Positions 13,733 through 29,385 of a stretch of DNA of 64,000 nt are shown here, piece by piece. The position numbers and the translations under genes were made by a program. The DNA is from Magicicada septendecula. Taxonomy: Eukaryota; Arthropoda; Insecta; Hemiptera; Cicadidae. The notes beneath the pieces were generated by a model. It saw only the letters and a program-made list of their open reading frames with translations. It had not been told where the DNA came from and searched no databases. Numbering within the stretch: position 1 is the first letter of the stretch; each line of letters begins with the position of its first letter. The stretch covers positions 711,474,196-711,538,195 of the forward strand of contig CM068367.1 of NCBI GenBank assembly GCA_034769895.1. The letters run 5' to 3'.

Positions 13733-15470
13733 ATGAATACTACTGCTGTAAAATGTGATTTTTGCAGCAAAGAGTTCAGTAAGAGTTCTTATTGTAAAGA
13801 CCATATTAGAATTGTTCACAAAAGAAATGCCAAAGGTGAGCAAATTGAAACAACTAAATTTACTTACACTTTGTGTAACAAACAGTATTCCCAAAAAAAA
13901 GAATTTGCAGCGACACATCAAATCAACCCATTCTTCTGAGCCAAAACAAATTTATAAATGTGATATGTGCACTTATACAACAATTGACCAGAGTAGTTTA
14001 AAACGTCACATATTTAAGTTTAAAAATACATAAAAGTGGCAAGAAATCCTTAGCACGATCTTTCATGTGTACTCTATGTAGTGCAAAATACGAGCATAAA
14101 CAGAACCTCATAAAGCATGAAAGAAAATATCATAACATTGGAAAACCTTCACTTCTGGTTGAAACAAAATATCCTATTTGTAAATTCATAACAAGGAGAC
14201 CAAAGTGACATAATGAAGAGAATATTTAGTCATTTTGAAAATGTACATGGCATTTTTATGAAGTTTGAAAATCACAGTTTTGATTCTGTCAATGAATTTA
14301 ATGCGTGAAAACAAGAAATTGAAAAAAAACTACTTCTTTTGTTAAACAAAAGTCAAATGGAAATGTATCTGTTTACCAATGCCACAGAAGTGGTTTTTAC
14401 AGGAAACGAGGTGTTAACAAACGTCACATAAAAATTATGGGCACATGCAAAATACATGCCTTTTATCCAGCAATGATCAAGGTGAAAAAATTAAAAAATG
14501 ATACTTTGCATGTGTCATATCTTTCTACACATGTTGGCCATAAAAATGAGTTAAAACATATTCACTTGACGAAGAAAGAGAGAAACCAAATTGCAACTCG
14601 CTTAGCAAGTAAAATACCCCATGAGGAAATTTTAAAAGACATAAGGTGTTCTATATCAAATTGTGATCTACAAAGAATTCACCTAATGAACAAAAAAGAT
14701 ATTATAAATATTGAAAAAAGCTTTAATCTAAATGATGAAGCCACAAAACATCCATCTGACCCTGTAAGCATCGAGGCTTGGGTTGAACATCTTAAAACAT
14801 CAAAGGACACTGCATTAGTGATTTATAAACCACAAGGTGTAATTACTTACGAGTTTTCTCAGCTGAAAGAAAACGATTTTCTGTTGGTATTTATGACCAA
14901 AGCTCAAAGAACTGTTCTGTATAAATATGGTAATGATGTTGTATGCATCGACAGAACGCATGGTCTCATTAATTATAATTTTCAGTTATACACACTTCTA
15001 ACTATGGATGAAACCAGGGAGGGATTTCCTGCTGCTTTCATGTTTACAAACAGAGGGGATGAAACCATTCTACGATTTTTTTTTATAAAATAAAGACTTC
15101 ATTCGGATGTAATAAAACTCATACATTTATGTCTGATATGGAAGAGACGTTCTATTCAACATGGTGTAAAACTATGGGACCTTCAGACAAACGTATTTAT
15201 TGTGCATGGCATGTTTTAAAGGCTTGGAGAACCAATGTAAATAACAAAATCAAAACAAAGGAAACACGAGACAAGGTTTCTAAAATGTTACAGACACTGT
15301 TGTATGAATTAGACCAAGATGCATTTAAAAAAATGCTCCAAGAAGCCTTGAGAAGAATGTCCAATGATGAACAAACACATTCATTTTATGAGTATTTTGA
15401 AAAACAGTATGTAAATAATGAACAATACAGTTTATACGCGCGCACGCGCACTATAATAAATGTAATTTAG
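13733..15470 (+). pseudogene. MULE transposase relic, unit 5
   Basis: The core is split by the 9-T run into 14437-15093 and 15129-15470. Private changes are GTAATAAAAC at 15109 and His to Gln in the second part (CTCCAAGAAGCC). Other lesions are as in the array consensus. Confidence 0.83.
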
Positions 15471-15705
15471 TAAGTGGCTTAGGAGTATAGTAAAAATTAT
15501 AGTACGGGACTTAGCATTGTAAGCTTCGAGGTTACGCAATAGTAACAGCTATTCCCCACCCCTCGCCATCCAGCGTTGTCCCACGTTACACTTGGTTATG
15601 CGTAGGCAAAGGCGGGGAGGACGGGGAGTGAAGCGACATGGCAATACCGCAGTCGCCTCGAAGCTTATATTATATTACCTTACAGAGGTAAGCTTTATAT
15701 TCATG

Positions 15706-15706
<1 letters not shown>

Positions 15707-15736
<30 letters not shown>
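15707..15736 (+). repeat. Short (TG)n tract, unit 5
   Basis: About 30 bp, followed by a G run. Confidence 0.95.
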
Positions 15737-15738
<2 letters not shown>

Positions 15739-16264
15739 GGGGGTACACAATTTAATTTGATAAATGTACTTTAGTAAGCTGGTTAAAAAATATAGCGAAT
15801 GAAATGAGTTAGGTTAAGTAAATAAAATTTTATAAGCACTGTTTATTTTACTCAGCTGTCATTACAACTGGTATTAATTTTAAATCTGTCTGAGTACTTT
15901 ACATGTAAAAATGTAAATTTTACTTTTTCCATGTGTCTTTGATAAATGTAGCATAGCACATCAGGTATAAAAAGTACCCTCTCACATCACCAATAAATTA
16001 ATTATCTTATTTATCTAAGTGTCTGCAAGTGAAATTGGTGCAAATGCCGCTGTTCACTACTGGCAGAACAGTGTACCGTGTGTACGCATACAGAATTTGC
16101 AGTATGCCTTTATACGGTATAACATATAGGTCTATGTATATGCCATGTTAGTTTATATGGAATATAAATTGTGATTGTTAAATAAAGTTTAGTTGTTACC
16201 GTTTTATCTGAAATTTGCTTATTAAATTTAAATTCTATGAAAACAATGCTATGTTTATTTTCAG

Positions 16265-18002
16265 ATGAATACTACTGCTGTAAAATGTGATTTTTGCAGC
16301 AAAGAGTTCAGTAAGAGTTCTTATTGTAAAGACCATATTAGAATTGTTCACAAAAGAAATGCCAAAGGTGAGCAAATTGAAACAACTAAATTTACTTACA
16401 CTTTGTGTAACAAACAGTATTCCCAAAAAAAAGAATTTGCAGCGACACATCAAATCAACCCATTCTTCTGAGCCAAAACAAATTTATAAATGTGATATGT
16501 GCACTTATACAACAATTGACCAGAGTAGTTTAAAACGTCACATATTTAAGTTTAAAAATACATAAAAGTGGCAAGAAATCCTTAGCACGATCTTTCATGT
16601 GTACTCTATGTAGTGCAAAATACGAGCATAAACAGAACCTCATAAAGCATGAAAGAAAATATCATAACATTGGAAAACCTTCACTTCTGGTTGAAACAAA
16701 ATATCCTATTTGTAAATTCATAACAAGGAGACCAAAGTGACATAATGAAGAGAATATTTAGTCATTTTGAAAATGTACATGGCATTTTTATGAAGTTTGA
16801 AAATCACAGTTTTGATTCTGTCAATGAATTTAATGCGTGAAAACAAGAAATTGAAAAAAAACTACTTCTTTTGTTAAACAAAAGTCAAATGGAAATGTAT
16901 CTGTTTACCAATGCCACAGAAGTGGTTTTTACAGGAAACGAGGTGTTAACAAACGTCACATAAAAATTATGGGCACATGCAAAATACATGCCTTTTATCC
17001 AGCAATGATCAAGGTGAAAAAATTAAAAAATGATACTTTGCATGTGTCATATCTTTCTACACATGTTGGCCATAAAAATGAGTTAAAACATATTCACTTG
17101 ACGAAGAAAGAGAGAAACCAAATTGCAACTCGCTTAGCAAGTAAAATACCCCATGAGGAAATTTTAAAAGACATAAGGTGTTCTATATCAAATTGTGATC
17201 TACAAAGAATTCACCTAATGAACAAAAAAGATATTATAAATATTGAAAAAAGCTTTAATCTAAATGATGAAGCCACAAAACATCCATCTGACCCTGTAAG
17301 CATCGAGGCTTGGGTTGAACATCTTAAAACATCAAAGGACACTGCATTAGTGATTTATAAACCACAAGGTGTAATTACTTACGAGTTTTCTCAGCTGAAA
17401 GAAAACGATTTTCTGTTGGTATTTATGACCAAAGCTCAAAGAACTGTTCTGTATAAATATGGTAATGATGTTGTATGCATCGACAGAACGCATGGTCTCA
17501 TTAATTATAATTTTCAGTTATACACACTTCTAACTATGGATGAAACCAGGGAGGGATTTCCTGCTGCTTTCATGTTTACAAACAGAGGGGATGAAACCAT
17601 TCTACGATTTTTTTTTATAAAATAAAGACTTCATTCGGATGTATTAAAACTCATACATTTATGTCTGATATGGAAGAGACGTTCTATTCAACATGGTGTA
17701 AAACTATGGGACCTTCAGACAAACGTATTTATTGTGCATGGCATGTTTTAAAGGCTTGGAGAACCAATGTAAATAACAAAATCAAAACAAAGGAAACACG
17801 AGACAAGGTTTCTAAAATGTTACAGACACTGTTGTATGAATTAGACCAAGATGCATTTAAAAAAATGCTCCATGAAGCCTTGAGAAGAATGTCCAATGAT
17901 GAACAAACACATTCATTTTATGAGTATTTTGAAAAACAGTATGTAAATAATGAACAATACAGTTTATACGCGCGCACGCGCACTATAATAAATGTAATTT
18001 AG
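16265..18002 (+). pseudogene. MULE transposase relic, unit 6
   Basis: Array-consensus relic: complete finger 1, 8-A frameshift, TGA at the Trp codon, core split by the 9-T run (16969-17625 and 17661-18002). The acceptor-like site remains, but the putative donor and most of the upstream part are deleted. Confidence 0.83.
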
Positions 18003-18237
18003 TAAGTGGCTTAGGAGTATAGTAAAAATTATAGTACGGGACTTAGCATTGTAAGCTTCGAGGTTACGCAATAGTAACAGCTATTCCCCACCCCTCGCCA
18101 TCCAGCGTTGTCCCACGTTACACTTGGTTATGCGTAGGCAAAGGCGGGGAGGGCGGGGAGTGAAGCGACATGGCAATACCGCAGTCGCCTCGAAGCTTAT
18201 ATTATATTACCTTACAGAGGTAAGGTTTATATACATG

Positions 18238-18427
<190 letters not shown>

Positions 18428-19520
18428 GGGGTACACAATTTAATTTGATAAATGTACTTTAGTAAGCTGGTTAAAAAATATAGCGAATGAAATGAGTTAG
18501 GTTAAGTAAATAAAATTTTATAAGCACTGTTTATTTTACTCAGCTGTCATTACAACTGGTATTAATTTTAAATCTGTCTGAGTACTTTACATGTAAAAAT
18601 GTAAATTTTACTTTTTCCATGTGTCTTTGATAAATGTAGCATAGCACATCAGGTATAAAAAGTACCCTCTCACATCAACAATAAATTAATTATCTTATTT
18701 ATCTAAGTGTCTGCAAGTGAAATTGGTGCAAATGCCGCTGTTCACAACTGGCAGAACAGTGTACCGTGTGTGTGTGTGTGTACGCGCGCGCGTGCGTACG
18801 CTCGCTCACCCACATGACATTTAAGCAAGAAACAGGATATGTGTAAGTTGCATTTTAGAAATATTTTGCCAGGCTCCTAGTACTACTTATTATAGTGTAC
18901 TATTTACTATCATTTATGCATTGTACCGGTACCCTATTATACACATTTCACAATTACTCTTGTCAAACACTGTCACTATTCTAAGATCTTTCAAGCAAAA
19001 ATACACATGTCCATCCAAGTTGTGAATAACTCATTAACCAGTAAACAACTGACAAACTGTTCTGAGTAATTATGTTTTAAATTAAAATCAACAGAGACAA
19101 ACTGATATTTTAATTCAGCTTGAGTTAGCCCTTAGTCACTTAAAAGTAAATTAAATGCCTGGCATCTAGAAACAGTAAAACTGTTTGGATACATAAGCTA
19201 AGTCAGGTAGTAAAAATCTGTTGCAAAGTTTCTGAGATTGCCTCTTACAAACTCATAAAGTAAGAAAACTTACAAACTTTCTCCATTTACAATACTATTA
19301 GAGATATTAATAGGAAAACAAAATGAGCACAGAAGAAAAGTACAATCAGAATTTGCAGTATGCCTTTATACGGTATAACATATAGGTCTATGTATATGCC
19401 ATGTTAGTTTATATGGAATATAAATTGTGATTGTTAAATAAAGTTTAGTTGTTACCGTTTTATCTGAAATTTGCTTATTAAATTTAAATTCTATGAAAAC
19501 AATGCTATGTTTATTTTCAG

Positions 19521-21258
19521 ATGAATACTACTGCTGTAAAATGTGATTTTTGCAGCAAAGAGTTCAGTAAGAGTTCTTATTGTAAAGACCATATTAGAAT
19601 TGTTCACAAAAGAAATGCCAAAGGTGAGCAAATTGAAACAACTAAATTTACTTACACTTTGTGTAACAAACAGTATTCCCAAAAAAAAGAATTTGCAGCG
19701 ACACATCAAATCAACCCATTCTTCTGAGCCAAAACAAATTTATAAATGTGATATGTGCACTTATACAACAATTGACCAGAGTAGTTTAAAACGTCACATA
19801 TTTAAGTTTAAAAATACATAAAAGTGGCAAGAAATCCTTAGCACGATCTTTCATGTGTACTCTATGTAGTGCAAAATACGAGCATAAACAGAACCTCATA
19901 AAGCATGAAAGAAAATATCATAACATTGGAAAACCTTCACTTCTGGTTGAAACAAAATATCCTATTTGTAAATTCATAACAAGGAGACCAAAGTGACATA
20001 ATGAAGAGAATATTTAGTCATTTTGAAAATGTACATGGCATTTTTATGAAGTTTGAAAATCACAGTTTTGATTCTGTCAATGAATTTAATGCGTGAAAAC
20101 AAGAAATTGAAAAAAAACTACTTCTTTTGTTAAACAAAAGTCAAATGGAAATGTATCTGTTTACCAATGCCACAGAAGTGGTTTTTACAGGAAACGAGGT
20201 GTTAACAAACGTCACATAAAAATTATGGGCACATGCAAAATACATGCCTTTTATCCAGCAATGATCAAGGTGAAAAAATTAAAAAATGATACTTTGCATG
20301 TGTCATATCTTTCTACACATGTTGGCCATAAAAATGAGTTAAAACATATTCACTTGACGAAGAAAGAGAGAAACCAAATTGCAACTCGCTTAGCAAGTAA
20401 AATACCCCATGAGGAAATTTTAAAAGACATAAGGTGTTCTATATCAAATTGTGATCTACAAAGAATTCACCTAATGAACAAAAAAGATATTATAAATATT
20501 GAAAAAAGCTTTAATCTAAATGATGAAGCCACAAAACATCCATCTGACCCTGTAAGCATCGAGGCTTGGGTTGAACATCTTAAAACATCAAAGGACACTG
20601 CATTAGTGATTTATAAACCACAAGGTGTAATTACTTACGAGTTTTCTCAGCTGAAAGAAAACGATTTTCTGTTGGTATTTATGACCAAAGCTCAAAGAAC
20701 TGTTCTGTATAAATATGGTAATGATGTTGTATGCATCGACAGAACGCATGGTCTCATTAATTATAATTTTCAGTTATACACACTTCTAACTATGGATGAA
20801 ACCAGGGAGGGATTTCCTGCTGCTTTCATGTTTACAAACAGAGGGGATGAAACCATTCTACGATTTTTTTTTATAAAATAAAGACTTCATTCGGATGTAT
20901 TAAAACTCATACATTTATGTCTGATATGGAAGAGACGTTCTATTCAACATGGTGTAAAACTATGGGACCTTCAGACAAACGTATTTATTGTGCATGGCAT
21001 GTTTTAAAGGCTTGGAGAACCAATGTAAATAACAAAATCAAAACAAAGGAAACACGAGACAAGGTTTCTAAAATGTTACAGACACTGTTGTATGAATTAG
21101 ACCAAGATGCATTTAAAAAAATGCTCCATGAAGCCTTGAGAAGAATGTCCAATGATGAACAAACACATTCATTTTATGAGTATTTTGAAAAACAGTATGT
21201 AAATAATGAACAATACAGTTTATACGCGCGCACGCGCACTATAATAAATGTAATTTAG
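19521..21258 (+). pseudogene. MULE transposase relic, unit 7
   Basis: Array-consensus relic with the 9-T split (20225-20881 and 20917-21258). I saw no private lesion in the coding part. Confidence 0.83.
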
Positions 21259-21493
21259 TAAGTGGCTTAGGAGTATAGTAAAAATTATAGTACGGGACTT
21301 AGCATTGTAAGCTTCGAGGTTACGCAATAGTAACAGCTATTCCCCACCCCTCGCCATCCAGCGTTGTCCCACGTTACACTTGGTTATGCGTAGGCAAAGG
21401 CGGGGAGGGCGGGGAGTGAAGCGACATGGCAATACCGCAGTCGCCTCGAAGCTTATATTATATTACCTTACAGAGGTAAGGTTTATATACATG

Positions 21494-21673
<180 letters not shown>

Positions 21674-22767
21674 GGGGTACACAATTTAATTTGATAAATG
21701 TACTTTAGTAAGCTGGTTAAAAAATATAGCGAATGAAATGAGTTAGGTTAAGTAAATAAAATTTTATAAGCACTGTTTATTTTACTCAGCTGTCATTACA
21801 ACTGGTATTAATTTTAAATCTGTCTGAGTACTTTACATGTAAAAATGTAAATTTTACTTTTTCCATGTGTCTTTGATAAATGTAGCATAGCACATCAGGT
21901 ATAAAAAGTACCCTCTCACATCAACAATAAATTAATTATCTTATTTATCTAAGTGTCTGCAAGTGAAATTGGTGCAAATGCCGCTGTTCACAACTGGCAG
22001 AACAGTGTACCGTGTGTGTGTGTGTGTACGCGCGCGCGTGCGTACGCTCGCTCACCCACATGACATTTAAGCAAGAAACAGGATATGTGTACGTTGCATT
22101 TTAGAAATATTTTGCCAGGCTCCTAGTACTACTTATTATAGTGTACTATTTACTATCATTTATGCATTGTACCGGTACCCTATTATACACATTTCACAAT
22201 TACTCTTGACAAACACTGTCACTATTCTAAGATCTTTCAAGCAAAAATACACATGTCCATCCAAGTTGTGAATAACTCATTAACCAGTAAACAACTGACA
22301 AACTGTTCTGAGTAATTATGTTTTAAATTAAAATTAACAGAGACAAACTGATATTTTAATTCAGCTTGAGTTAGCCCTTAGTCACTTAAAAGTAAATTAA
22401 ATGCCTGGCATCTAGAAACAGTAAAACTGTTTGGATACATAAGCTAAGTCAGGTAGTAAAAATCTGTTGCAAAGTTTCTGAGATTGCCTCTTACAAACTC
22501 ATAAAGTAAGAAAACTTACAAACTTTCTCCATTTACAATACTATTAGAGATATTAATAGGAAAACAAAATGAGCACAGAAGAAAAGTACAAATCAGAATT
22601 TGCAGTATGCCTTTATACGGTATAACATATAGGTCTATGTATATGCCATGTTAGTTTATATGGAATATAAATTGTGATTGTTAAATAAAGTTTAGTTGTT
22701 ACCGTTTTATCTGAAATTTGCTTATTAAATTTAAATTCTATGAAAACAATGCTATGTTTATTTTCAG

Positions 22768-24507
22768 ATGAATACTACTGCTGTAAAATGTGATTTTTGC
22801 AGCAAAGAGTTCAGTAAGAGTTCTTATTGTAAAGACCATATTAGAATTGTTCACAAAAGAAATGCCAAAGGTGAGCAAATTGAAACAACTAAATTTACTT
22901 ACACTTTGTGTAACAAACAGTATTCCCAAAAAAAAGAATTTGCAGCGACACATCAAATCAACCCATTCTTCTGAGCCAAAACAAATTTATAAATGTGATA
23001 TGTGCACTTATACAACAATTGACCAGAGTAGTTTAAGACGTCACATATTTAAGTTTAAAAATACATAAAAGTGGCAAGAAATCCTTAGCACGATCTTTCA
23101 TGTGTACTCTATGTAGTGCAAAATACGAGCATAAACAGAACCTCATAAAGCATGAAAGAAAATATCATAACATTGGAAAACCTTCACTTCTGGTTGAAAG
23201 AAAATATCCTATTTGTAAATTCATAACAAGGAGACCATAGTGACATAATGAAGAGAATATTTAGTCATTTTGAAAATGTACATGGCATTTTTATGAAGTT
23301 TGAAAATCACAGTTTTGATTCTGTCAATGAATTTAATGCGTGAAAACAAGAAATTGAAAAAAAACTACTTCTTTTGTTAAACAAAAGTCAAATGGAAATG
23401 TATCTGTTTACCAATGCCACAGAAGTGGTTTTTACAGGAAACGAGGTGCTAACAAACGTCACATAAAAATTATGGGCACATGCAAAATACATGCCTTTTA
23501 TCCAGCAATGATCAAGGTGAAAAAATTAAAAAATGATACTTTGAATGTGTCATATCTTTCTACACATGTTGGCCATAAAAATGAGTTAAAACATATTCAC
23601 TTGACGAAGAAAGAGAGAAACCAAATTGCAACTCGCTTAGCAAGTAAAATACCCCATGAGGAAATTTTAAAAGACATAAGGTGTTCTATATCAAATTGTG
23701 ATCTACAAAGAATTCACCTAATGAACAAAAAAGATATTATAAATATTGAAAAAAGCTTTAATCTAAATGATGAAGCCACAAAACATCCATCTGACCCTGT
23801 AAGCATCGAGGCTTGAGTTGAACATCTTAAAACATCAAAGGACACTGCATTAGTGATTTATAAACCACAAGGTGTAATTACTTACGAGTTTTCTCAGCTG
23901 AAAGAAAACGATTTTCTGTTGGTATTTATGACCAAAGCTCAAAGAACTGTTCTGTATAAATATGGTAATGATGTTGTATGCATCGACAGAACGCATGGTC
24001 TCATTAATTATAATTTTCAGTTATACACACTTCTAACTATGGATGAAACCAGGGGGGGATTTCCTGCTGCTTTCATGTTTACAAACAGAGGGGATGAAAC
24101 CATTCTACGATTTTTTTTTTATAAAATAAAGACTTCATTCGGATGTATTAAAACTCATACATTTATGTCTGATATGGAAGAGACGTTCTATTCAACATGG
24201 TGCAAAAACTATGGGACCTTCAGACAAACGTATTTATTGTGCATGGCATGTTTTAAAGGCTTGGAGAACCAATGTAAATAGCAAAATCAAAAAAAAGGAA
24301 ACACGAGACAAGGTTTCTAAAATGTTACAGACACTGTTGTATGAATTAGACCAAGATGCATTTAAAAAAATGCTCCATGAAGCCTTGAGAAGAATGTCCA
24401 ATGATGAACAAACACATCCATTTTATGAGTATTTTGAAAAACAGTATGTAAATAATGAACAATACAGTTTATACGCGCGCACGCGCACTATAATAAATGT
24501 AATTTAG
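22768..24507 (+). pseudogene. MULE transposase relic, unit 8 (extra lesions)
   Basis: This is the most damaged array copy. TGA at 23814-23816 replaces the Trp of IEAWVEHLK, and an extra A in GTGCAAAAACTATGG (about 24203) shifts the frame after the second Asp. Substitutions include Lys to Arg in finger 3 and AAAAAAAAGGAA for AAACAAAGGAA. It is in the 10-T state, unlike its neighbours, which fits patchwork exchange with the unit 2-4 type. Confidence 0.83.
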
Positions 24508-24742
24508 TAATTCGCTTAGGAGTATAGTAAAAATTATAGTACGGGACTTAGCATTGTAAGCTTCGAGGTTACGCAATAGTAACAGCTATTCCCCACCCCT
24601 CGCCATCCAGCATTGTCCCACGTTACACTTGGTTATGCGTAGGCAAAGGCGGGGAGGGCGGGGAGTGAAGCGACATGGCAATACCGCAGTCGCCTCGAAG
24701 CTTATATTATATTACCTTACAGAGGTAAGGTTTATATACATG

Positions 24743-25024
<282 letters not shown>

Positions 25025-26117
25025 GGGGTACACAATTTAATTTGATAAATGTACTTTAGTAAGCTGGTTAAAAAATATAGCGAATGAAATGAGTTAGGTT
25101 AAGTAAATAAAATTTTATAAGCACTGTTTATTTTACTCAGCTGTCATTACAACTGGTATTAATTTTAAATCTGTCTGAGTACTTTACATGTAAAAATGTA
25201 AATTTTACTTTTTCCATGTGTCTTTGATAAATGTAGCATAGCACATCAGGTATAAAAAGTACCCTCTCACATCAACAATAAATTAATTATCTTATTTATC
25301 TAAGTGTCTGCAAGTGAAATTGGTGCAAATGCCGCTGTTCACAACTGGCAGAACAGTGTACCGTGTGTGTGTGTGTGTACGCGCGCGCGTGCGTACGCTC
25401 GCTCACCCACATGATATTTAAGCAAGAAACAGGATATGTGTAAGTTGCATTTTAGAAATATTTTGCCAGGCTCCTAGTACTACTTATTATAGTGTACTAT
25501 TTACTATCATTTATGCATTGTACCGGTACCCTATTATACACATTTCACAATTACTCTTGTCAAACACTGTCACTATTCTAAGATCTTTCAAGCAAAAATA
25601 CACATGTCCATCCAAGTTGTGAATAACTCATTAACCAGTAAACAACTGACAAACTGTTCTGAGTAATTATGTTTTAAATTAAAATCAACAGAGACAAACT
25701 GATATTTTAATTCAGCTTGAGTTAGCCCTTAGTCACTTAAAAGTAAATTAAATGCCTGGCATCTAGAAACAGTAAAACTGTTTGGATACATAAGCTAAGT
25801 CAGGTAGTAAAAATCTGTTGCAAAGTTTCTGAGATTGCCTCTTACAAACTCATAAAGTAAGAAAACTTACAAACTTTCTCCATTTACAATACTATTAGAG
25901 ATATTAATAGGAAAACAAAATGAGCACAGAAGAAAAGTACAATCAGAATTTGCAGTATGCCTTTATACGGTATAACATATAGGTCTATGTATATGCCATG
26001 TTAGTTTATATGGAATATAAATTGTGATTGTTAAATAAAGTTTAGTTGTTACCGTTTTATCTGAAATTTGCTTATTAAATTTAAATTCTATGAAAACAAT
26101 GCTATGTTTATTTTCAG

Positions 26118-27855
26118 ATGAATACTACTGCTGTAAAATGTGATTTTTGCAGCAAAGAGTTCAGTAAGAGTTCTTATTGTAAAGACCATATTAGAATTGT
26201 TCACAAAAGAAATGCCAAAGGTGAGCAAATTGAAACAACTAAATTTACTTACACTTTGTGTAACAAACAGTATTCCCAAAAAAAAGAATTTGCAGCGACA
26301 CATCAAATCAACCCATTCTTCTGAGCCAAAACAAATTTATAAATGTGATATGTGCACTTATACAACAATTGACCAGAGTAGTTTAAAACGTCACATATTT
26401 AAGTTTAAAAATACATAAAAGTGGCAAGAAATCCTTAGCACGATCTTTCATGTGTACTCTATGTAGTGCAAAATACGAGCATAAACAGAACCTCATAAAG
26501 CATGAAAGAAAATATCATAACATTGGAAAACCTTCACTTCTGGTTGAAACAAAATATCCTATTTGTAAATTCATAACAAGGAGACCAAAGTGACATAATG
26601 AAGAGAATATTTAGTCATTTTGAAAATGTACATGGCATTTTTATGAAGTTTGAAAATCACAGTTTTGATTCTGTCAATGAATTTAATGCGTGAAAACAAG
26701 AAATTGAAAAAAAACTACTTCTTTTGTTAAACAAAAGTCAAATGGAAATGTATCTGTTTACCAATGCCACAGAAGTGGTTTTTACAGGAAACGAGGTGTT
26801 AACAAACGTCACATAAAAATTATGGGCACATGCAAAATACATGCCTTTTATCCAGCAATGATCAAGGTGAAAAAATTAAAAAATGATACTTTGCATGTGT
26901 CATATCTTTCTACACATGTTGGCCATAAAAATGAGTTAAAACATATTCACTTGACGAAGAAAGAGAGAAACCAAATTGCAACTCGCTTAGCAAGTAAAAT
27001 ACCCCATGAGGAAATTTTAAAAGACATAAGGTGTTCTATATCAAATTGTGATCTACAAAGAATTCACCTAATGAACAAAAAAGATATTATAAATATTGAA
27101 AAAAGCTTTAATCTAAATGATGAAGCCACAAAACATCCATCTGACCCTGTAAGCATCGAGGCTTGGGTTGAACATCTTAAAACATCAAAGGACACTGCAT
27201 TAGTGATTTATAAACCACAAGGTGTAATTACTTACGAGTTTTCTCAGCTGAAAGAAAACGATTTTCTGTTGGTATTTATGACCAAAGCTCAAAGAACTGT
27301 TCTGTATAAATATGGTAATGATGTTGTATGCATCGACAGAACGCATGGTCTCATTAATTATAATTTTCAGTTATACACACTTCTAACTATGGATGAAACC
27401 AGGGAGGGATTTCCTGCTGCTTTCATGTTTACAAACAGAGGGGATGAAACCATTCTACGATTTTTTTTTATAAAATAAAGACTTCATTCGGATGTATTAA
27501 AACTCATACATTTATGTCTGATATGGAAGAGACGTTCTATTCAACATGGTGTAAAACTATGGGACCTTCAGACAAACGTATTTATTGTGCATGGCATGTT
27601 TTAAAGGCTTGGAGAACCAATGTAAATAACAAAATCAAAACAAAGGAAACACGAGACAAGGTTTCTAAAATGTTACAGACACTGTTGTATGAATTAGACC
27701 AAGATGCATTTAAAAAAATGCTCCATGAAGCCTTGAGAAGAATGTCCAATGATGAACAAACACATTCATTTTATGAGTATTTTGAAAAACAGTATGTAAA
27801 TAATGAACAATACAGTTTATACGCGCGCACGCGCACTATAATAAATGTAATTTAG
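26118..27855 (+). pseudogene. MULE transposase relic, unit 9
   Basis: Array-consensus relic with the 9-T split (26822-27478 and 27514-27855). No private coding lesion seen. Confidence 0.83.
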
Positions 27856-28090
27856 TAAGTGGCTTAGGAGTATAGTAAAAATTATAGTACGGGACTTAGC
27901 ATTGTAAGCTTCGAGGTTACGCAATAGTAACAGCTATTCCCCACCCCTCGCCATCCAGCGTTGTCCCACGTTACACTTGGTTATGCGTAGGCAAAGGCGG
28001 GGAGGGCGGGGAGTGAAGCGACATGGCAATACCGCAGTCGCCTCGAAGCTTATATTATATTACCTTACAGAGGTAAGGTTTATATACATG

Positions 28091-28292
<202 letters not shown>

Positions 28293-29385
28293 GGGGTACA
28301 CAATTTAATTTGATAAATGTACTTTAGTAAGCTGGTTAAAAAATATAGCGAATGAAATGAGTTAGGTTAAGTAAATAAAATTTTATAAGCACTGTTTATT
28401 TTACTCAGCTGTCATTACAACTGGTATTAATTTTAAATCTGTCTGAGTACTTTACATGTAAAAATGTAAATTTTACTTTTTCCATGTGTCTTTGATAAAT
28501 GTAGCATAGCACATCAGGTATAAAAAGTACCCTCTCACATCAACAATAAATTAATTATCTTATTTATCTAAGTGTCTGCAAGTGAAATTGGTGCAAATGC
28601 CGCTGTTCACAACTGGCAGAACAGTGTACCGTGTGTGTGTGTGTGTACGCGCGCGCGTGCGTACGCTCGCTCACCCACATGACATTTAAGCAAGAAACAG
28701 GATATGTGTACGTTGCATTTTAGAAATATTTTGCCAGGCTCCTAGTACTACTTATTATAGTGTACTATTTACTATCATTTATGCATTGTACCGGTACCCT
28801 ATTATACACATTTCACAATTACTCTTGACAAACACTGTCACTATTCTAAGATCTTTCAAGCAAAAATACACATGTCCATCCAAGTTGTGAATAACTCATT
28901 AACCAGTAAACAACTGACAAACTGTTCTGAGTAATTATGTTTTAAATTAAAATTAACAGAGACAAACTGATATTTTAATTCAGCTTGAGTTAGCCCTTAG
29001 TCACTTAAAAGTAAATTAAATGCCTGGCATCTAGAAACAGTAAAACTGTTTGGATACATAAGCTAAGTCAGGTAGTAAAAATCTGTTGCAAAGTTTCTGA
29101 GATTGCCTCTTACAAACTCATAAAGTAAGAAAACTTACAAACTTTCTCCATTTACAATACTATTAGAGATATTAATAGGAAAACAAAATGAGCACAGAAG
29201 AAAAGTACAAATCAGAATTTGCAGTATGCCTTTATACGGTATAACATATAGGTCTATGTATATGCCATGTTAGTTTATATGGAATATAAATTGTGATTGT
29301 TAAATAAATTTAGTTGTTACCGTTTTATCTGAAATTTGCTTATTAAATTTAAATTCTATGAAAACAATGCTATGTTTATTTTCAG

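Larger units (their letters stand above)
12860..15959 (+). repeat. Satellite monomer 5
   Basis: 3100 bp, with a short GT tract ending in a G run. It groups with units 1 and 2 just before the tract, but has the 9-T state of units 6 and 7. Confidence 0.95.
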
